Assembly (NCBI RefSeq): GCF_001469955.1
Contig: NZ_LOPU01000013.1
Location: 35,418 to 99,417, forward strand
Source of the DNA: Haloprofundus marisrubri
GTDB taxonomy: Archaea > Halobacteriota > Halobacteria > Halobacteriales > Haloferacaceae
DNA: 64,000 nt
Direction: 5' to 3'
This document shows positions 38,293 through 46,967 of this stretch, piece after piece; positions within the stretch are counted from its first letter, which is position 1; each line of letters begins with the position of its first letter. A program made the position numbers and the translations under genes. The notes under the pieces were generated by a model that saw only the letters and a program-made list of their open reading frames with translations, made no database searches and was not told the DNA's origin.

Positions 38293-39045
38293 ATGCATCG
38301 GAGGCGGTTCCTGACGCTCGCGAGCGGTGCTCTCGCCGGGGTCGGGGGCTGTACGTCTCAGGATACGCGACCCGTCGACACGACGTCCGAACCGACGGAG
38401 GCGGACAACGGCGTCATCGACGAACTCGCGGGTAACGACAGCGGGTCCGAGAGTGACGACGAGAGTCCGGACATCGTCGTCAACTCTCACGAACTCGTCA
38501 CTACAGACGACACGTACCGCCAGTCGGCGGCCGTGTTGGCACTGATGAAGAACGTGGGTCCCGTCGCCTCGGGCGGTATCCGGGTGACTGCACGCTTTTT
38601 CGACGAGGACGACAACCCCCTCGACGTCGCCACCGAGTATCTCATCGGCCTCAACCCCGGTGAGACGTGGAAAGCGTACATCCCGTACTACGACGACGGG
38701 GTAAACGTGGCCTCCCACGAACTCGAAGCGGCGTTTCAGGTCGAACCGTTGCCGCGCGTCCCCGAGGGAATCGAACTCCTCGACACCCAACTCGACGCCC
38801 AAGGCGTCGAAGCCGAACTCGACGGCAGCGTCCGCAACGTCGGCGAGGAGTCGTTCGACTATCTCAAAGCCGAAGCGAAGTTCTACGCCGACGAGACGAC
38901 AGTGCTCACCTCCAACTACGCGAGTACGACCAACCTCGAAAGCGAGTCCGAGTGGCCTTTCACCGTCACCTACCTCCCCTACGCCGACGAGTGGGCCAGT
39001 CCAATCACCGACTACGAGTTACACGTCGTCGACAGTCCGTACTGA
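38293..39045 (+). CDS. Tat-exported lipoprotein with FxLYD-like domains
   Basis: 250 residues. The N-terminus MHRRRFLTLASGALAGVGGC has the Arg pair of a Tat signal and a lipobox ending in Cys20, so the protein is predicted to be exported folded and lipid-anchored on the cell surface. A low-complexity acidic linker follows (about 25-58). Two beta-sandwich FxLYD-type domains come next (LMKNVGPVASGGIRVTARFFDEDDNPLDV and VRNVGEESFDYLKAEAKFYADE). Function unknown; such domains bind ligands or cell-wall components. Monocistronic. Confidence 0.8.
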   Translation: MHRRRFLTLASGALAGVGGCTSQDTRPVDTTSEPTEADNGVIDELAGNDSGSESDDESPDIVVNSHELVTTDDTYRQSAAVLALMKNVGPVASGGIRVTARFFDEDDNPLDVATEYLIGLNPGETWKAYIPYYDDGVNVASHELEAAFQVEPLPRVPEGIELLDTQLDAQGVEAELDGSVRNVGEESFDYLKAEAKFYADETTVLTSNYASTTNLESESEWPFTVTYLPYADEWASPITDYELHVVDSPY

Positions 39046-39118
39046 CGCCGGAGCGACCCAGCGCCGACTTTCTAGCCGAGGCCGTCGCACTTTAGACGCT
39101 CCTCGCGCATGAGGCGGT

Positions 39119-40651
39119 ATGGAGAAGACGTTCGCGGAACGCGTGTCGGAGGTACTCGACGTCGACGCCGAGGAGTTCCGCGCACAGGCCGCCGCCGACG
39201 GAGAAGTCGTCAAAGAGGAGTTGGAGGCAGGCACGTTCGACAACCACCAGTCTATCGTCGGCTTCGAGTACGAGTTCTACGCCGTCGCCGACGGCCGGTG
39301 GACGGATTCGACCGACGACACCAACGCGTTGATGCGCGTGCCGCGTCGCCTACTCGAACTCATCGGGTTCGAGAAGGAACTCGGCCTCCACAACGCCGAG
39401 ATGTCGACGAGTCCCCAGCCGTTCGGTCCCTACGGCATCCGCGCCCAAGAGTCGGAGGTACAGGCTCGACTGGCGGCGGCGCTCGACTGTACGTCCGCCG
39501 AGGGGATGCGTCTGGTCAGCGACGCCATGTGGACGATTCCGCCTGCGGGCGAGACGGCCCGAAGCTATCTCTCTGACAGTGTCGTCGACGACGACGTACG
39601 CATCGCCACCAACATGAGCGACTCCGTCCGCTATCACGCGATGGCGAACACGGGCGCGGCCGCCGACACCTTCGCCGTCGACGCACCGAACGTCGACCTA
39701 CAGGCGGATACGGTGATGCCCGAGAGCCTCATCACCTCCATCCAACCACATTACCAAGTCGCCCACGCCGACGACCTCCCAATCTACCACAACTACGCGC
39801 TCCGCATCGCCGGACCCCTGTTGGCGCTCGGTGTCAACTCGCCGTTTTTCCCGCCGGACCTCTACGAGGCGGGCGTCGACGCCGAGACGATTCTGCAAGA
39901 CGCGTGGGACGAACACCGCATCGCCGTCTTCGAGTCGGTGCTCAACGAGGGCGAGGACCCGAAAGTCGCGTTCCCCGAAGACCTCGACTCGGTCGAACAG
40001 GCCGTCGACAGGGTCGTCGCCGACTCGACTATCGTCCCGATGCCCGTCGAACGTGGCGACCGGTTCGACGACTCCTTTGCGACGCTCAGAACCAAACACG
40101 GCACCTACTGGCGGTGGGTTCGACCGGTGTTCGACGGGCCGACCCGGTCGGCGGCGAACGCCCGAATCGAGTTCCGTCCGATTCCCGCCCAACCCACTGT
40201 CCGAGACTCTATCGCGTTCCAAGCGGCGTTCGCCGGTCTGATGGAGGCGCTGCCGCGCCGCGAACATCCCGTACTTTCGCTGGACTGGGAGCGGGCGCGC
40301 GAGAACTTCACGGCCGCGACGCGGATGGGCCTCGACAGCGGTCAGCGCTGGATTACCAACGACGGCCACGAGACGACGAACCCCGTCGAACTGTACGAGG
40401 ACCTGCTGGCCCACGCCCGCCACGGCCTCGAAGTGTCCGGGTTCTCCGAGACGGAGGCCGAACGCTACATCGCGCCGCTTCGTTGGCGCGTCGAGGCGAT
40501 GGAGACGCCGGCGACGTGGAAACGCCGCGAGGTCAGAACGCGACTCGACGACGGCGCGTCGCTGACGGAGGCCATCACGGGGATGCAGCGGGCGTACATC
40601 GACGCCCAAGAGGAGTCCCTTCTGGAAGGGACGTTCGCCGACTGGGCGTAG
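39119..40651 (+). CDS. GCS2-family carboxylate-amine ligase-like protein
   Basis: 510 residues, related to glutamate-cysteine ligase 2 enzymes. The N-terminal metal/ATP motif is GFEYEFYAVADG (about 49), followed by LGLHNAEMSTSPQPFGP. Near 340 the family signature appears as RIEFRPIPAQPTVRDSIAFQAAFAGL. It is much longer than the usual 360-420-residue GCS2 proteins, with an N-terminal 40-residue helix and a long central insert (180-290). Ligation of glutamate to an amine is likely, but the amine is unknown; haloarchaea make gamma-glutamylcysteine with a shorter enzyme. Confidence 0.78.
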   Translation: MEKTFAERVSEVLDVDAEEFRAQAAADGEVVKEELEAGTFDNHQSIVGFEYEFYAVADGRWTDSTDDTNALMRVPRRLLELIGFEKELGLHNAEMSTSPQPFGPYGIRAQESEVQARLAAALDCTSAEGMRLVSDAMWTIPPAGETARSYLSDSVVDDDVRIATNMSDSVRYHAMANTGAAADTFAVDAPNVDLQADTVMPESLITSIQPHYQVAHADDLPIYHNYALRIAGPLLALGVNSPFFPPDLYEAGVDAETILQDAWDEHRIAVFESVLNEGEDPKVAFPEDLDSVEQAVDRVVADSTIVPMPVERGDRFDDSFATLRTKHGTYWRWVRPVFDGPTRSAANARIEFRPIPAQPTVRDSIAFQAAFAGLMEALPRREHPVLSLDWERARENFTAATRMGLDSGQRWITNDGHETTNPVELYEDLLAHARHGLEVSGFSETEAERYIAPLRWRVEAMETPATWKRREVRTRLDDGASLTEAITGMQRAYIDAQEESLLEGTFADWA

Positions 40652-40729
40652 ACTCCGGTCGAGTCTCCGAGTCAACCGACTTCGTCGCCGGCAGGGAAAT
40701 CGTGATTAGCGGCCGCTCCAACTGTGGGT

Positions 40730-41224
40730 ATGGTCGACATCGGAGACGACGCACCCGACTTCACCGTACCGAAAGCCGGCGGCGAGACGTACAACGACCT
40801 CGACGAGTTCACCTTCTCGGACGCTATCGCGGACGGTCCGACCGTTCTCGCGTTCTACCCCGCGGCGTTCACGAGCGGTTGTACCGAAGAGATGTGCGCG
40901 TTCAGGGATTCGATGGGGCTGTTCGACGACCTCGACGCACAGGTGTTCGGCGTGAGCGTCGACCTCCCGTTCGCCCAGAACATCTGGATTCGAGAGGAGA
41001 ACCTGAACTTCCCGATGCTCTCCGACTGGCGACACGACGTTATCCGCGACTACGACGTGGTGCTCGACGACATGTACGGGATGATAGAAGTGGCCGAGCG
41101 GAGCGTGTTCGTCGTCGACACCGACGGCGTCGTGACGTACCGGTGGGTGAAAGACGGAGAGAATCCCGACTTCGACCACCTCGTTTCGGAGACACGGGAG
41201 GCAGTCGAGGACGCGACGAACTGA
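40730..41224 (+). CDS. Peroxiredoxin (AhpC/TSA, BCP type)
   Basis: A thiol peroxidase of 164 residues. The peroxidatic cysteine is C51 in AFYPAAFTSGCTEEMCAFRD, and C56 five residues later is the probable resolving cysteine, as in atypical 2-Cys BCP/PrxQ enzymes. FVVDTDGVVTYRWV forms the late core strand. The family start MVDIGDDAPDF is chosen; GTG six nt earlier adds two residues. Electron donors would be thioredoxin-like proteins elsewhere. Confidence 0.9.
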   Translation: MVDIGDDAPDFTVPKAGGETYNDLDEFTFSDAIADGPTVLAFYPAAFTSGCTEEMCAFRDSMGLFDDLDAQVFGVSVDLPFAQNIWIREENLNFPMLSDWRHDVIRDYDVVLDDMYGMIEVAERSVFVVDTDGVVTYRWVKDGENPDFDHLVSETREAVEDATN

Positions 41225-41319
41225 GGCGCGTCGCTCGTCGTCGGTGTGGTCACGAGTATCGAGAGGGAGAACGTCGTTTTCGAGTGCGCTTCGGACCGGG
41301 GCGACGAACGAGTCGTCGC

Positions 41320-42045
41320 TTACAGCAGCGCGTTGATGTCTTTGTGACGTTCGATGTCGACGCCGTCCTCGGTGACGACGGCGATGTTGATGCCGTTGCC
41401 GGAGGCGAGGTCGCGTTCGACGGCGCTCTTGATGGCGCGCGTGGCGACGTCTTTAGCCTCGTCGAGCGAGAGACTCTCGTCGTAGTCCTGTTCGAGTACA
41501 CCGAGTGCGTACTGCGACCCGGAGCCGCTGACGGTGTACTCCTCTTCGGTGGTCCCGCCGGCGGGGTCGATGCTGTAGACGTGGGAACCGTCGGAGTCGA
41601 CGCCGCCGAGGATGGGGCTGACGATGAGGAATCCGCCCGAGCGCAGGAAGTTACCGACGAGCGTCGACAGTGCGGTCATGCTCATCTCCTCGCCGCGGCG
41701 GGCCTCGTAGAGGCGCGTCTCCGCGCGGAGCGAACGGATGAGCGACTGAGCGGCCGACACCGACCCCGCGATGGTGAGCGCGCCCGTCGGGTGAATCTCT
41801 TCGACCTTCTGGACGTCTTTGCTCGCCACCATGTAGCCGGCGCTGGCGCGCATGTCGGTTGCGAGAACGACGCCGTCTTCGGTCTTGATGCCGACGGTGG
41901 TCGTCCCGGTTTTCATCTCGCCTTCGCGCGGTTCCGACGACTGCCCGTTGTTCGGGAACTCGCCGAGTTCCGGCCCGAACACACTCGAACGGCTACCGTC
42001 GAGGGGACTATCGCTCCCAGAGAAATCCGATGTCGGTGGACGCAT
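41320..42045 (-). CDS. psmB: Proteasome subunit beta
   Basis: The proteolytic subunit of the archaeal 20S proteasome, 241 residues. A 47-residue propeptide (MRPPTSDFSG...) is followed by KTGTTTVGIK; self-cleavage after G47 exposes T48 as the catalytic nucleophile. Conserved residues follow: DMRASAGYMVASKDVQKVEEI (Asp and Lys of the active site) and SGSGSQYALGVLE. An alternative ATG nine nt upstream (MEV) overlaps GGAGGT, which would act as a Shine-Dalgarno for MRPP. A small membrane gene lies upstream on the same strand with its own promoter. Confidence 0.96.
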   Translation of the reverse strand: MRPPTSDFSGSDSPLDGSRSSVFGPELGEFPNNGQSSEPREGEMKTGTTTVGIKTEDGVVLATDMRASAGYMVASKDVQKVEEIHPTGALTIAGSVSAAQSLIRSLRAETRLYEARRGEEMSMTALSTLVGNFLRSGGFLIVSPILGGVDSDGSHVYSIDPAGGTTEEEYTVSGSGSQYALGVLEQDYDESLSLDEAKDVATRAIKSAVERDLASGNGINIAVVTEDGVDIERHKDINALL

Positions 42046-42178
42046 TACCTCCATTTGCGCGGCCGCGCAGATAAATGCACCTCTTCACTCGCTCGTTGCC
42101 GCCGTCGTGGCGGTCGATTTGTGTGCATCGAAAAGCGCCGCCGCTGGCGGGACGAGTGCGAAAAACGTGCGAGTCGGT

Positions 42179-42352
42179 CTACTGTGCGGCGGCGTTCTCG
42201 TAGGCGGTGCCGACGGTTTCGACGAGACGGCCGACCGGAAGTTGGACGCCGAACTGCCGGACCGCGAGCGTCAGTGGGAGGAGCGCGATACCCAGTGCGA
42301 GCGTCAGGTGATACAGGGCGAACAGGCTGATACGGGACAGCGATTCGAACAT
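42179..42352 (-). CDS. Small hydrophobic protein (57 aa)
   Basis: A frame shorter than common cutoffs: MFESLSRISLFALYHLTLAL, then GIALLPLTLAVRQFGVQLPV and ending YENAAAQ, 57 residues. It has one long or two short hydrophobic helices (about 8-30), with an amphipathic stretch after. A TATA-like CTTATATGA on the minus strand (42380-42388) lies about 30 nt upstream of the ATG, and strict haloarchaeal codon use (GC-rich third positions) supports a real gene. Function unknown. It is upstream of psmB. Confidence 0.6.
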   Translation of the reverse strand: MFESLSRISLFALYHLTLALGIALLPLTLAVRQFGVQLPVGRLVETVGTAYENAAAQ

Positions 42353-42379
42353 TGCCTACTCCGGGGTCCACCGTGCCCT

Positions 42380-42388
42380 CATATAAGC
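42380..42388 (-). promoter_or_regulatory. TATA box of the 57-aa membrane gene
   Basis: CTTATATGA on the minus strand lies 28-36 nt before the ATG at 42352 and predicts a leaderless transcript. It is the main support for the small gene. Confidence 0.45.
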
Positions 42389-42635
42389 TTTCCCGGTTCT
42401 CTCACCCACTGAACCCGACGCAGTCTTGCGATTAAAGCATATTTGTATTCTCTACAACCGTGCTGGATTTTTTGGCAACCTCGGCTGAATATGTGTGTGA
42501 GCAATCGCTGTCTCACGCATAACTTACAGAGATAATCCGCCGAGGTGCAGAGCGTCGTCGGAGTCGGCCAACGAGTTGAACAGTCGGTCAGACTCGAATC
42601 ACAAGACACGAAACCCCCTACCTCTACCTACAGGT

Positions 42636-42995
42636 ATGAGCAACTACCTCGTAGCGATGGAGGCGGCCTGGCTCGTACGTGACGTGAAGGATATCGACGA
42701 CGCCATCGGCGTCGCCGTCAGCGAAGCCGGCAAACGTCTCAACCAGCAGAACAAGGAGTACGTCGAAGTCGAAGTCGGTGCCACGCCGTGTCCGGCCTGC
42801 GGCGAACCGTTCGACTCCGCGTTCATCGCGGCCAACACCGCACTCGTCGGCCTCCTCCTCGAAATCGACGTGTTCAACGCCGACGGCGAGAAGCACGCCG
42901 CCCGTATCGCAAAGAGCGAAGTCGGTGGCGCACTCCGCGACGTGCCGCTGTCGGTCATCGACATCGTCGAAACCGAAGAAGAAGAAGACGAGTAA
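42636..42995 (+). CDS. UPF0212 / DUF555 family protein
   Basis: 119 residues, collinear with the archaeal DUF555 family: MSNYLVAMEAAWLVRDVKDIDDAIGVAVSEAGKRLN, then a CxxC pair in TPCPACGEPFDSAFIAANTALVGLL and a conserved ending ALRDVPLSVIDIVETEEEE. The cysteine pair suggests metal or redox chemistry, but no function is established. It is followed after 94 nt by the XRE-CBS regulator with its own promoter. Confidence 0.88.
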   Translation: MSNYLVAMEAAWLVRDVKDIDDAIGVAVSEAGKRLNQQNKEYVEVEVGATPCPACGEPFDSAFIAANTALVGLLLEIDVFNADGEKHAARIAKSEVGGALRDVPLSVIDIVETEEEEDE

Positions 42996-43066
42996 CCGGT
43001 CGGGTTCCTCGCTCTCCGAGGAGTCACCCAGCGCACAGCCCGAGACTGATAGCCGAAACCTTTTCA

Positions 43067-43081
43067 ATAACCGCTGGTTAT
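43067..43081. promoter_or_regulatory. Palindrome ATAACC-GCT-GGTTAT at XRE-CBS start
   Basis: Perfect 6-bp arms flank a 3-bp spacer and end 8 nt before the ATG at 43090. The left arm overlaps the TATA-like TTTTCAATAA (43061-43070). The position is that of an autoregulatory operator for the downstream HTH protein. Confidence 0.45.
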
Positions 43082-43089
43082 CCGCGGAT

Positions 43090-43629
43090 ATGGAACTACC
43101 GACGCCGCAGGACCTGCGAGAACGCAGGAACACGCTCGGGTTGACCCAGAGCGCGCTGGCGGACGCCGCCGGCGTCTCCCAACCGCTCATCGCCCGCATC
43201 GAGGGCGGCGACGTGGACCCTCGGCTGTCGACGCTTCGCCGCATCGTCGAAGCGCTCGACGAAGCAGAGGGCGACGTGGTCCGTGCTGTCGACATCATGA
43301 ACGAGACGGTCATCAGCGTCGCTCCCGACGACTCCGTCCGCGAAGCCCTCGACGCCATGGAGGACGAAGCGTACTCACAGCTCCCAGTACTTCAAGCGGG
43401 GATTCCAGTCGGTTCTATCAGTCAGTCGGACGTGATTCACGGCGGCGACAACGTCAGCGAGAAACCAGTGAGCGAACTGATGAGCGAGTCGTTCCCCACC
43501 GTCGCCCGCGACGCCACCGTCGACGAAGTCCGGAATCTCCTCGACCACTACAAAGCCGTGATGGTGACCGAAGGCGGCGAGACGGTCGGCATCATCACCG
43601 AGGCCGACGTCGCTGCTCAGCTCTCGTAG
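43090..43629 (+). CDS. XRE-family HTH protein with two CBS domains
   Basis: 179 residues. The HTH_3 domain at residues 4-50 (LRERRNTLGLTQSALADAAGVSQPLIARIEGGDVDP) is followed by two CBS repeats: VISVAPDDSVREALDAMEDEAYSQLPVLQAGIPVGSISQSDV and TVARDATVDEVRNLLDHYKAVMVTEGGETVGIITEADV. CBS pairs bind adenine nucleotides, so this is probably a transcription factor tuned by energy charge. Conserved widely in archaea. The palindrome upstream suggests self-regulation. Confidence 0.88.
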   Translation: MELPTPQDLRERRNTLGLTQSALADAAGVSQPLIARIEGGDVDPRLSTLRRIVEALDEAEGDVVRAVDIMNETVISVAPDDSVREALDAMEDEAYSQLPVLQAGIPVGSISQSDVIHGGDNVSEKPVSELMSESFPTVARDATVDEVRNLLDHYKAVMVTEGGETVGIITEADVAAQLS

Positions 43630-43815
43630 CGTCTCTGCATTCTTCTTTCGACCCTGACGAGAGTTTTTGTACGAAAACGGAACCACCTCGCCGCGTGACC
43701 TGATAGTCGACGCAGCGCGGCCGAGGCGGGAGTACGGCGACCCCGCTGCGTTCTCGACTCTCGTTCGCCGTCTGTTCGCCAGTTCCGCTCTTAGCGCCGC
43801 GAGCGACAGCGGAGC

Positions 43816-44784
43816 TTACAGTTCCAGCCCGCGAATCGAGACGCCGTCACCGTCTTCGACGCGGCCGATGACGCGGCCGTCGGTCGCCTCAGCCAGTGCC
43901 TCGGCGTTCTCGGGGTCGAGCGCCGCGACGAACCCGGTGCCCATGTTGAACGTCCGGTGCATCTCCTCGTCGGAGACGTTACCCTCCGACTGGACGAACT
44001 CGAACACTGGCTGGGGTTCGAACGCGTCGTCGACGACGTAGCGGTTGTCGCCGAGGCGTTCGAGGTTCGTCCATCCGCCGCCGGTGACGTGGGCCGCGCC
44101 GCGAACGTCGTGTTCGCGCATCGGGTCGAGCAGGTCGGTGTACAAACGTGTGGGTTCCAACAGCGCCTCGCCGACCGTCTCGTAGCCGTCGCCGGGGAAG
44201 GCGTCGTCGTAGTCGTGGGTTCTCGTCGCTGCTTTCCGTGCGAGCGTCAAGCCGTTCGAGTGGATGCCCGACGAGCGAAATCCGACGAGCGCGTCGCCCG
44301 GTTCGGCGTGGCCCTCGAAGATGTCGTCTTTCGCCGCGAGACCCGCGCACGTGCCTGCGAGGTCGAGGCCGTTGATGACTTCGGGCATCACCGCCGTCTC
44401 GCCGCCGACGAGTTCGATGTTCGCTTCCTCGGCCCCGGCGGCGAGTCCCTCACCGACCTGCTGAGCGAACGTTTCGTCCGGTTCGTCGACGGCGAGGTAG
44501 TCGACGAACGCGACGGGTCGGACCCCCGCGGCGACGAGGTCGTTCGCGTTCATGGCGATGCAGTCGATACCGACCGTCGAGTAGTCGCCGAGTGCTTCGG
44601 CGACGAGCAGTTTCGTCCCGACGCCGTCGGTCGCCAGCGCCAGATATCGGTCGCCGATGTCCAGCAGACCGGCGTAGTCGCCTTCGCTGTCGCCGACCGC
44701 CGACACGAGCGCTGCCGTCGCCGCCTCGCTCGCCCCGATGTCGACGCCCGCCTCCGAGTACGTGAGTTCCTCGTCGTCTCCCAT
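43816..44784 (-). CDS. purM: Phosphoribosylformylglycinamidine cyclo-ligase
   Basis: Closes the imidazole ring to give AIR in purine synthesis, using ATP. 322 residues from MGDDEELTYSEAGVDI. Family marks are SEAGVDIGASEAATAALV, LATDGVGTKLLVAEAL, GIDCIAMNANDLVAAGVRPVAFVDYLAVD and GGETAVMPEVI. The early ATG at 44874 gives a Cys/Arg-rich extension not found in PurM and is rejected. No other purine gene is adjacent. Confidence 0.95.
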   Translation of the reverse strand: MGDDEELTYSEAGVDIGASEAATAALVSAVGDSEGDYAGLLDIGDRYLALATDGVGTKLLVAEALGDYSTVGIDCIAMNANDLVAAGVRPVAFVDYLAVDEPDETFAQQVGEGLAAGAEEANIELVGGETAVMPEVINGLDLAGTCAGLAAKDDIFEGHAEPGDALVGFRSSGIHSNGLTLARKAATRTHDYDDAFPGDGYETVGEALLEPTRLYTDLLDPMREHDVRGAAHVTGGGWTNLERLGDNRYVVDDAFEPQPVFEFVQSEGNVSDEEMHRTFNMGTGFVAALDPENAEALAEATDGRVIGRVEDGDGVSIRGLEL

Positions 44785-45129
44785 GCGCGAACCCCCGCGG
44801 TGACTCCTCAAAAGCCCACCGCTCGCGGGTCGTCGACAGTCGCAGACGGTACGCCGAGCGTAACAGAAACGCACAGGTACTCGATTCTGTGACAGGCCCT
44901 ACCAACTTCGGCGGCTACCAGCGCCTACTCTCGTCGCTCGGCGGGTTGGCACCGCTTAACCACCGACCGACGAGCGGCGTCCGTTTTCGAGGCAAACCGC
45001 GAGACGTGACCCCGGAACGCGGCCATGATAGTCACTCACACGACCGGTAGGAACGGACAACTTTCGAGAACAGTTCACAACTATCTCGTGTTTATAAACC
45101 GTCTGGGGTAGTCGAATAGAACGCCGTCC
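44785..45129. other. 345-bp intergenic region purM/45130
   Basis: Divergent spacer. No gene is supported. A clear TATA box TTTATAAAC (45091-45099) serves the gene at 45130. The purM promoter would be in 44790-44830 but no strong box is seen. Confidence 0.5.
45091..45099 (+). promoter_or_regulatory. TATA box of gene at 45130
   Basis: TTTATAAAC starts 39 nt before the ATG at 45130 and is among the strongest TATA matches in the window. The transcript leader would be short. Confidence 0.5.
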
Positions 45130-45378
45130 ATGGCAAGTGCGCCATCAATCGCCGACCGCCGTATCACCCGCCCCGCAGACGTCTCGCTCGGCCCCAAACT
45201 TCAGACCGTCCTCAGTTCGGCGATACGTTTCGTCGCCTTCTGGCTGGCGGTCGCACTGCCGTTCTGCCATCTCGCGCTGATTGTCGACGGGTTAGCCGGC
45301 AACCGCTCGCTGGTGCTCGTCGCTCTCCTCGGCGTGAACGTGCTCGCGCTCGTCGCGGGGCACAACTACAGGCGGTGA
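45130..45378 (+). CDS. Small membrane protein (82 aa), unknown
   Basis: 82 residues: a 28-residue polar N-terminus (MASAPSIADRRITRPADVSL), then two helices (FVAFWLAVALPFCHLALIVDGL and LVLVALLGVNVLALVAGHNY) and a basic end YRR. The pattern matches short haloarchaeal two-helix proteins of unknown role. Its stop codon lies within a perfect hairpin shared with the convergent acetolactate-synthase-like gene. Confidence 0.6.
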   Translation: MASAPSIADRRITRPADVSLGPKLQTVLSSAIRFVAFWLAVALPFCHLALIVDGLAGNRSLVLVALLGVNVLALVAGHNYRR

Positions 45379-45394
45379 CGCCCCCGGCGTCACC
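45374..45394. terminator. Bidirectional hairpin at convergent stops
   Basis: GGTGACGCC (45374-45382), a CCC loop and GGCGTCACC (45386-45394) form a perfect 9-bp stem. The stem holds the TGA of the plus-strand gene (45376-45378) and the TGA of the minus-strand gene (45390-45392), so it can act on both transcripts. Confidence 0.5.
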
Positions 45395-46967
45395 TCCGTA
45401 ACGGAATCTCGACGAGCGACATCTCTCCGTCGTCGACGACGCTGTCGAGAACGTCTTCGAGGTCCGCCCACGACTCGGGTCGGTAGCCGTCGACACCGAA
45501 ACTCTCGGCGAACGTCACGAAGTCCGGATTGGTGAGACCCGTGCCGAACGCTTCGCCGGTGTTCTCGCGCTGTTTCTCCGAGATGAGGCCGTAGTCGTCG
45601 TCGTTGAACACCAAGACGGTGAATCCGAGACCGAGTCGCGTCGCCGTCTCCAACTCCGCGGCGTTCATCAGAAAGCCCCCGTCGCCGGTGCCGACGACGA
45701 CGTTCGAGTCGAGCGCCAAGTCGGCGGCGACGCCGCCGGGGACGCCGATGCCCATGCTGGCGAGGCCGTTCGAGATAATGCACGTGTTCGGTTCGAACGT
45801 CGGAAACTGCGTCGCAATCGCCATCTTGTGACTACCGACGTCGGAGATGAGCACGTCTTCGTCGGCCATCGCGTTCCGAAGATACGGCAACACGCCGGCG
45901 ACCGAGAACGGGTCGGAATCGTCAGGCGTCTCCAACGCGTCCGCGAGCACCGTCTCGTGCACGTCCGCACACCACGTCCCCCACGTCTCGTCGACGGTCT
46001 CTTCGAGACGTTCCAGTGCCCGCGAGATGTCCGCGACGATTTCCACATCGGGGTTGTAGTGTTGATACACCTCTGCGGGTTCGTGGTCGAGGTGGACGAC
46101 GTGGGTATCCGTGTTCGGGTTCCAGCGCTTCGGGTCGTGTTCGGCGATGTCGTAGCCGACGGCGACAACGCAGTCGGCGCGTTCTATCGCCGTCTCCGCC
46201 TCGTCGTCGGGTCCCGAATCGAGCGTCATCAGCGAGTGGGCACTGCGGTCCGACACCGCACCTTTGCCCATGTACGTCGAGACCACGGGCACGTCGGTCG
46301 CTTCGACGAACGACCGGAGTCGGTCGGCGGCGTTGGCACGCACTGCCCCGTTGCCGGCGAGGACGATGGGTTTCTCGGCGGTGGCGAGCAGGTCTGCCGC
46401 CCGCTCGACGGACTCGCGGTCCGGGTCGGGCCGTCTGACCTCGTTGCGGACCGCCAGCGGTTCGTAGTCGACGGCCTCGGCCGCGACGTCCTCGGGAAAT
46501 TCGAGGTGTGTCGCGCCGGGTTTTTCGTACTCGGCGAGTTTGAACGCTTTTCGGACTGATTCGTTGATTATCTCGGTATCGTTCAGTTGCGTGTTCCACT
46601 TGACGACCGGTTCGAAGGTGTGGACGATGTCGAGTGCCTGATGACTCTCTTTGTGGAGGCGTTCGCGGCCGCCCTGTCCCGTGATGGCGACCAGCGGCGA
46701 CTTGTCGAGGTGGGCGTCGGCGACGCCCGTGATGAGGTTCGTCGCGCCCGGGCCGAGCGTGGCAAGACAGACGCCGGCCTCGCCGGTCAGACGACCGTGG
46801 ACGTCCGCCATGAACGCCGCGCCCTGTTCGTGTCGCACCGGGATGAACTGTATCGAGGATTCTCGAAGCGAGAACAGCACGTCTTCGAGTTCCTCGCCGG
46901 GGAGGCCGAAGATGTAGTCGACGCCTTCCGCCTCCAGACAGTCGACGAGGAGGTCAGAGGCCTTCAT
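45390..46967 (-). CDS. Acetolactate synthase-like ThDP enzyme
   Basis: 525 residues from MKASDLLVDCLEAEGVDYIFGLPG. The catalytic Glu for thiamine activation is in VRHEQGAAFMAD (about 50), and the ThDP-Mg motif is GDGGFLMNAAELETATRLGLGFTVLVFNDDDYGLI. SHQALDIVHTFEPVVKW and the overall collinearity resemble catabolic AlsS-type synthases. There is no ilvN-like regulatory subunit beside it. Its ATG overlaps the TGA of the aldehyde dehydrogenase gene as ATGA, so the two are coupled; a 2-oxoacid decarboxylase is a serious alternative. Frame extension upstream lies inside the partner gene and is rejected. Confidence 0.83.
   Translation of the reverse strand: MKASDLLVDCLEAEGVDYIFGLPGEELEDVLFSLRESSIQFIPVRHEQGAAFMADVHGRLTGEAGVCLATLGPGATNLITGVADAHLDKSPLVAITGQGGRERLHKESHQALDIVHTFEPVVKWNTQLNDTEIINESVRKAFKLAEYEKPGATHLEFPEDVAAEAVDYEPLAVRNEVRRPDPDRESVERAADLLATAEKPIVLAGNGAVRANAADRLRSFVEATDVPVVSTYMGKGAVSDRSAHSLMTLDSGPDDEAETAIERADCVVAVGYDIAEHDPKRWNPNTDTHVVHLDHEPAEVYQHYNPDVEIVADISRALERLEETVDETWGTWCADVHETVLADALETPDDSDPFSVAGVLPYLRNAMADEDVLISDVGSHKMAIATQFPTFEPNTCIISNGLASMGIGVPGGVAADLALDSNVVVGTGDGGFLMNAAELETATRLGLGFTVLVFNDDDYGLISEKQRENTGEAFGTGLTNPDFVTFAESFGVDGYRPESWADLEDVLDSVVDDGEMSLVEIPLRR

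Noticed and set aside
39904..42330. 808-codon plus-strand frame
   Set aside because: It runs through three real genes (GCS2-like, peroxiredoxin, psmB antisense) in a wrong frame and gives an Arg-rich product unlike acidic haloarchaeal protein.
44880..45060. Possible structured RNA between purM and the gene at 45130
   Set aside because: GC-rich with some inverted repeats, but no tRNA cloverleaf or known RNA core could be drawn.
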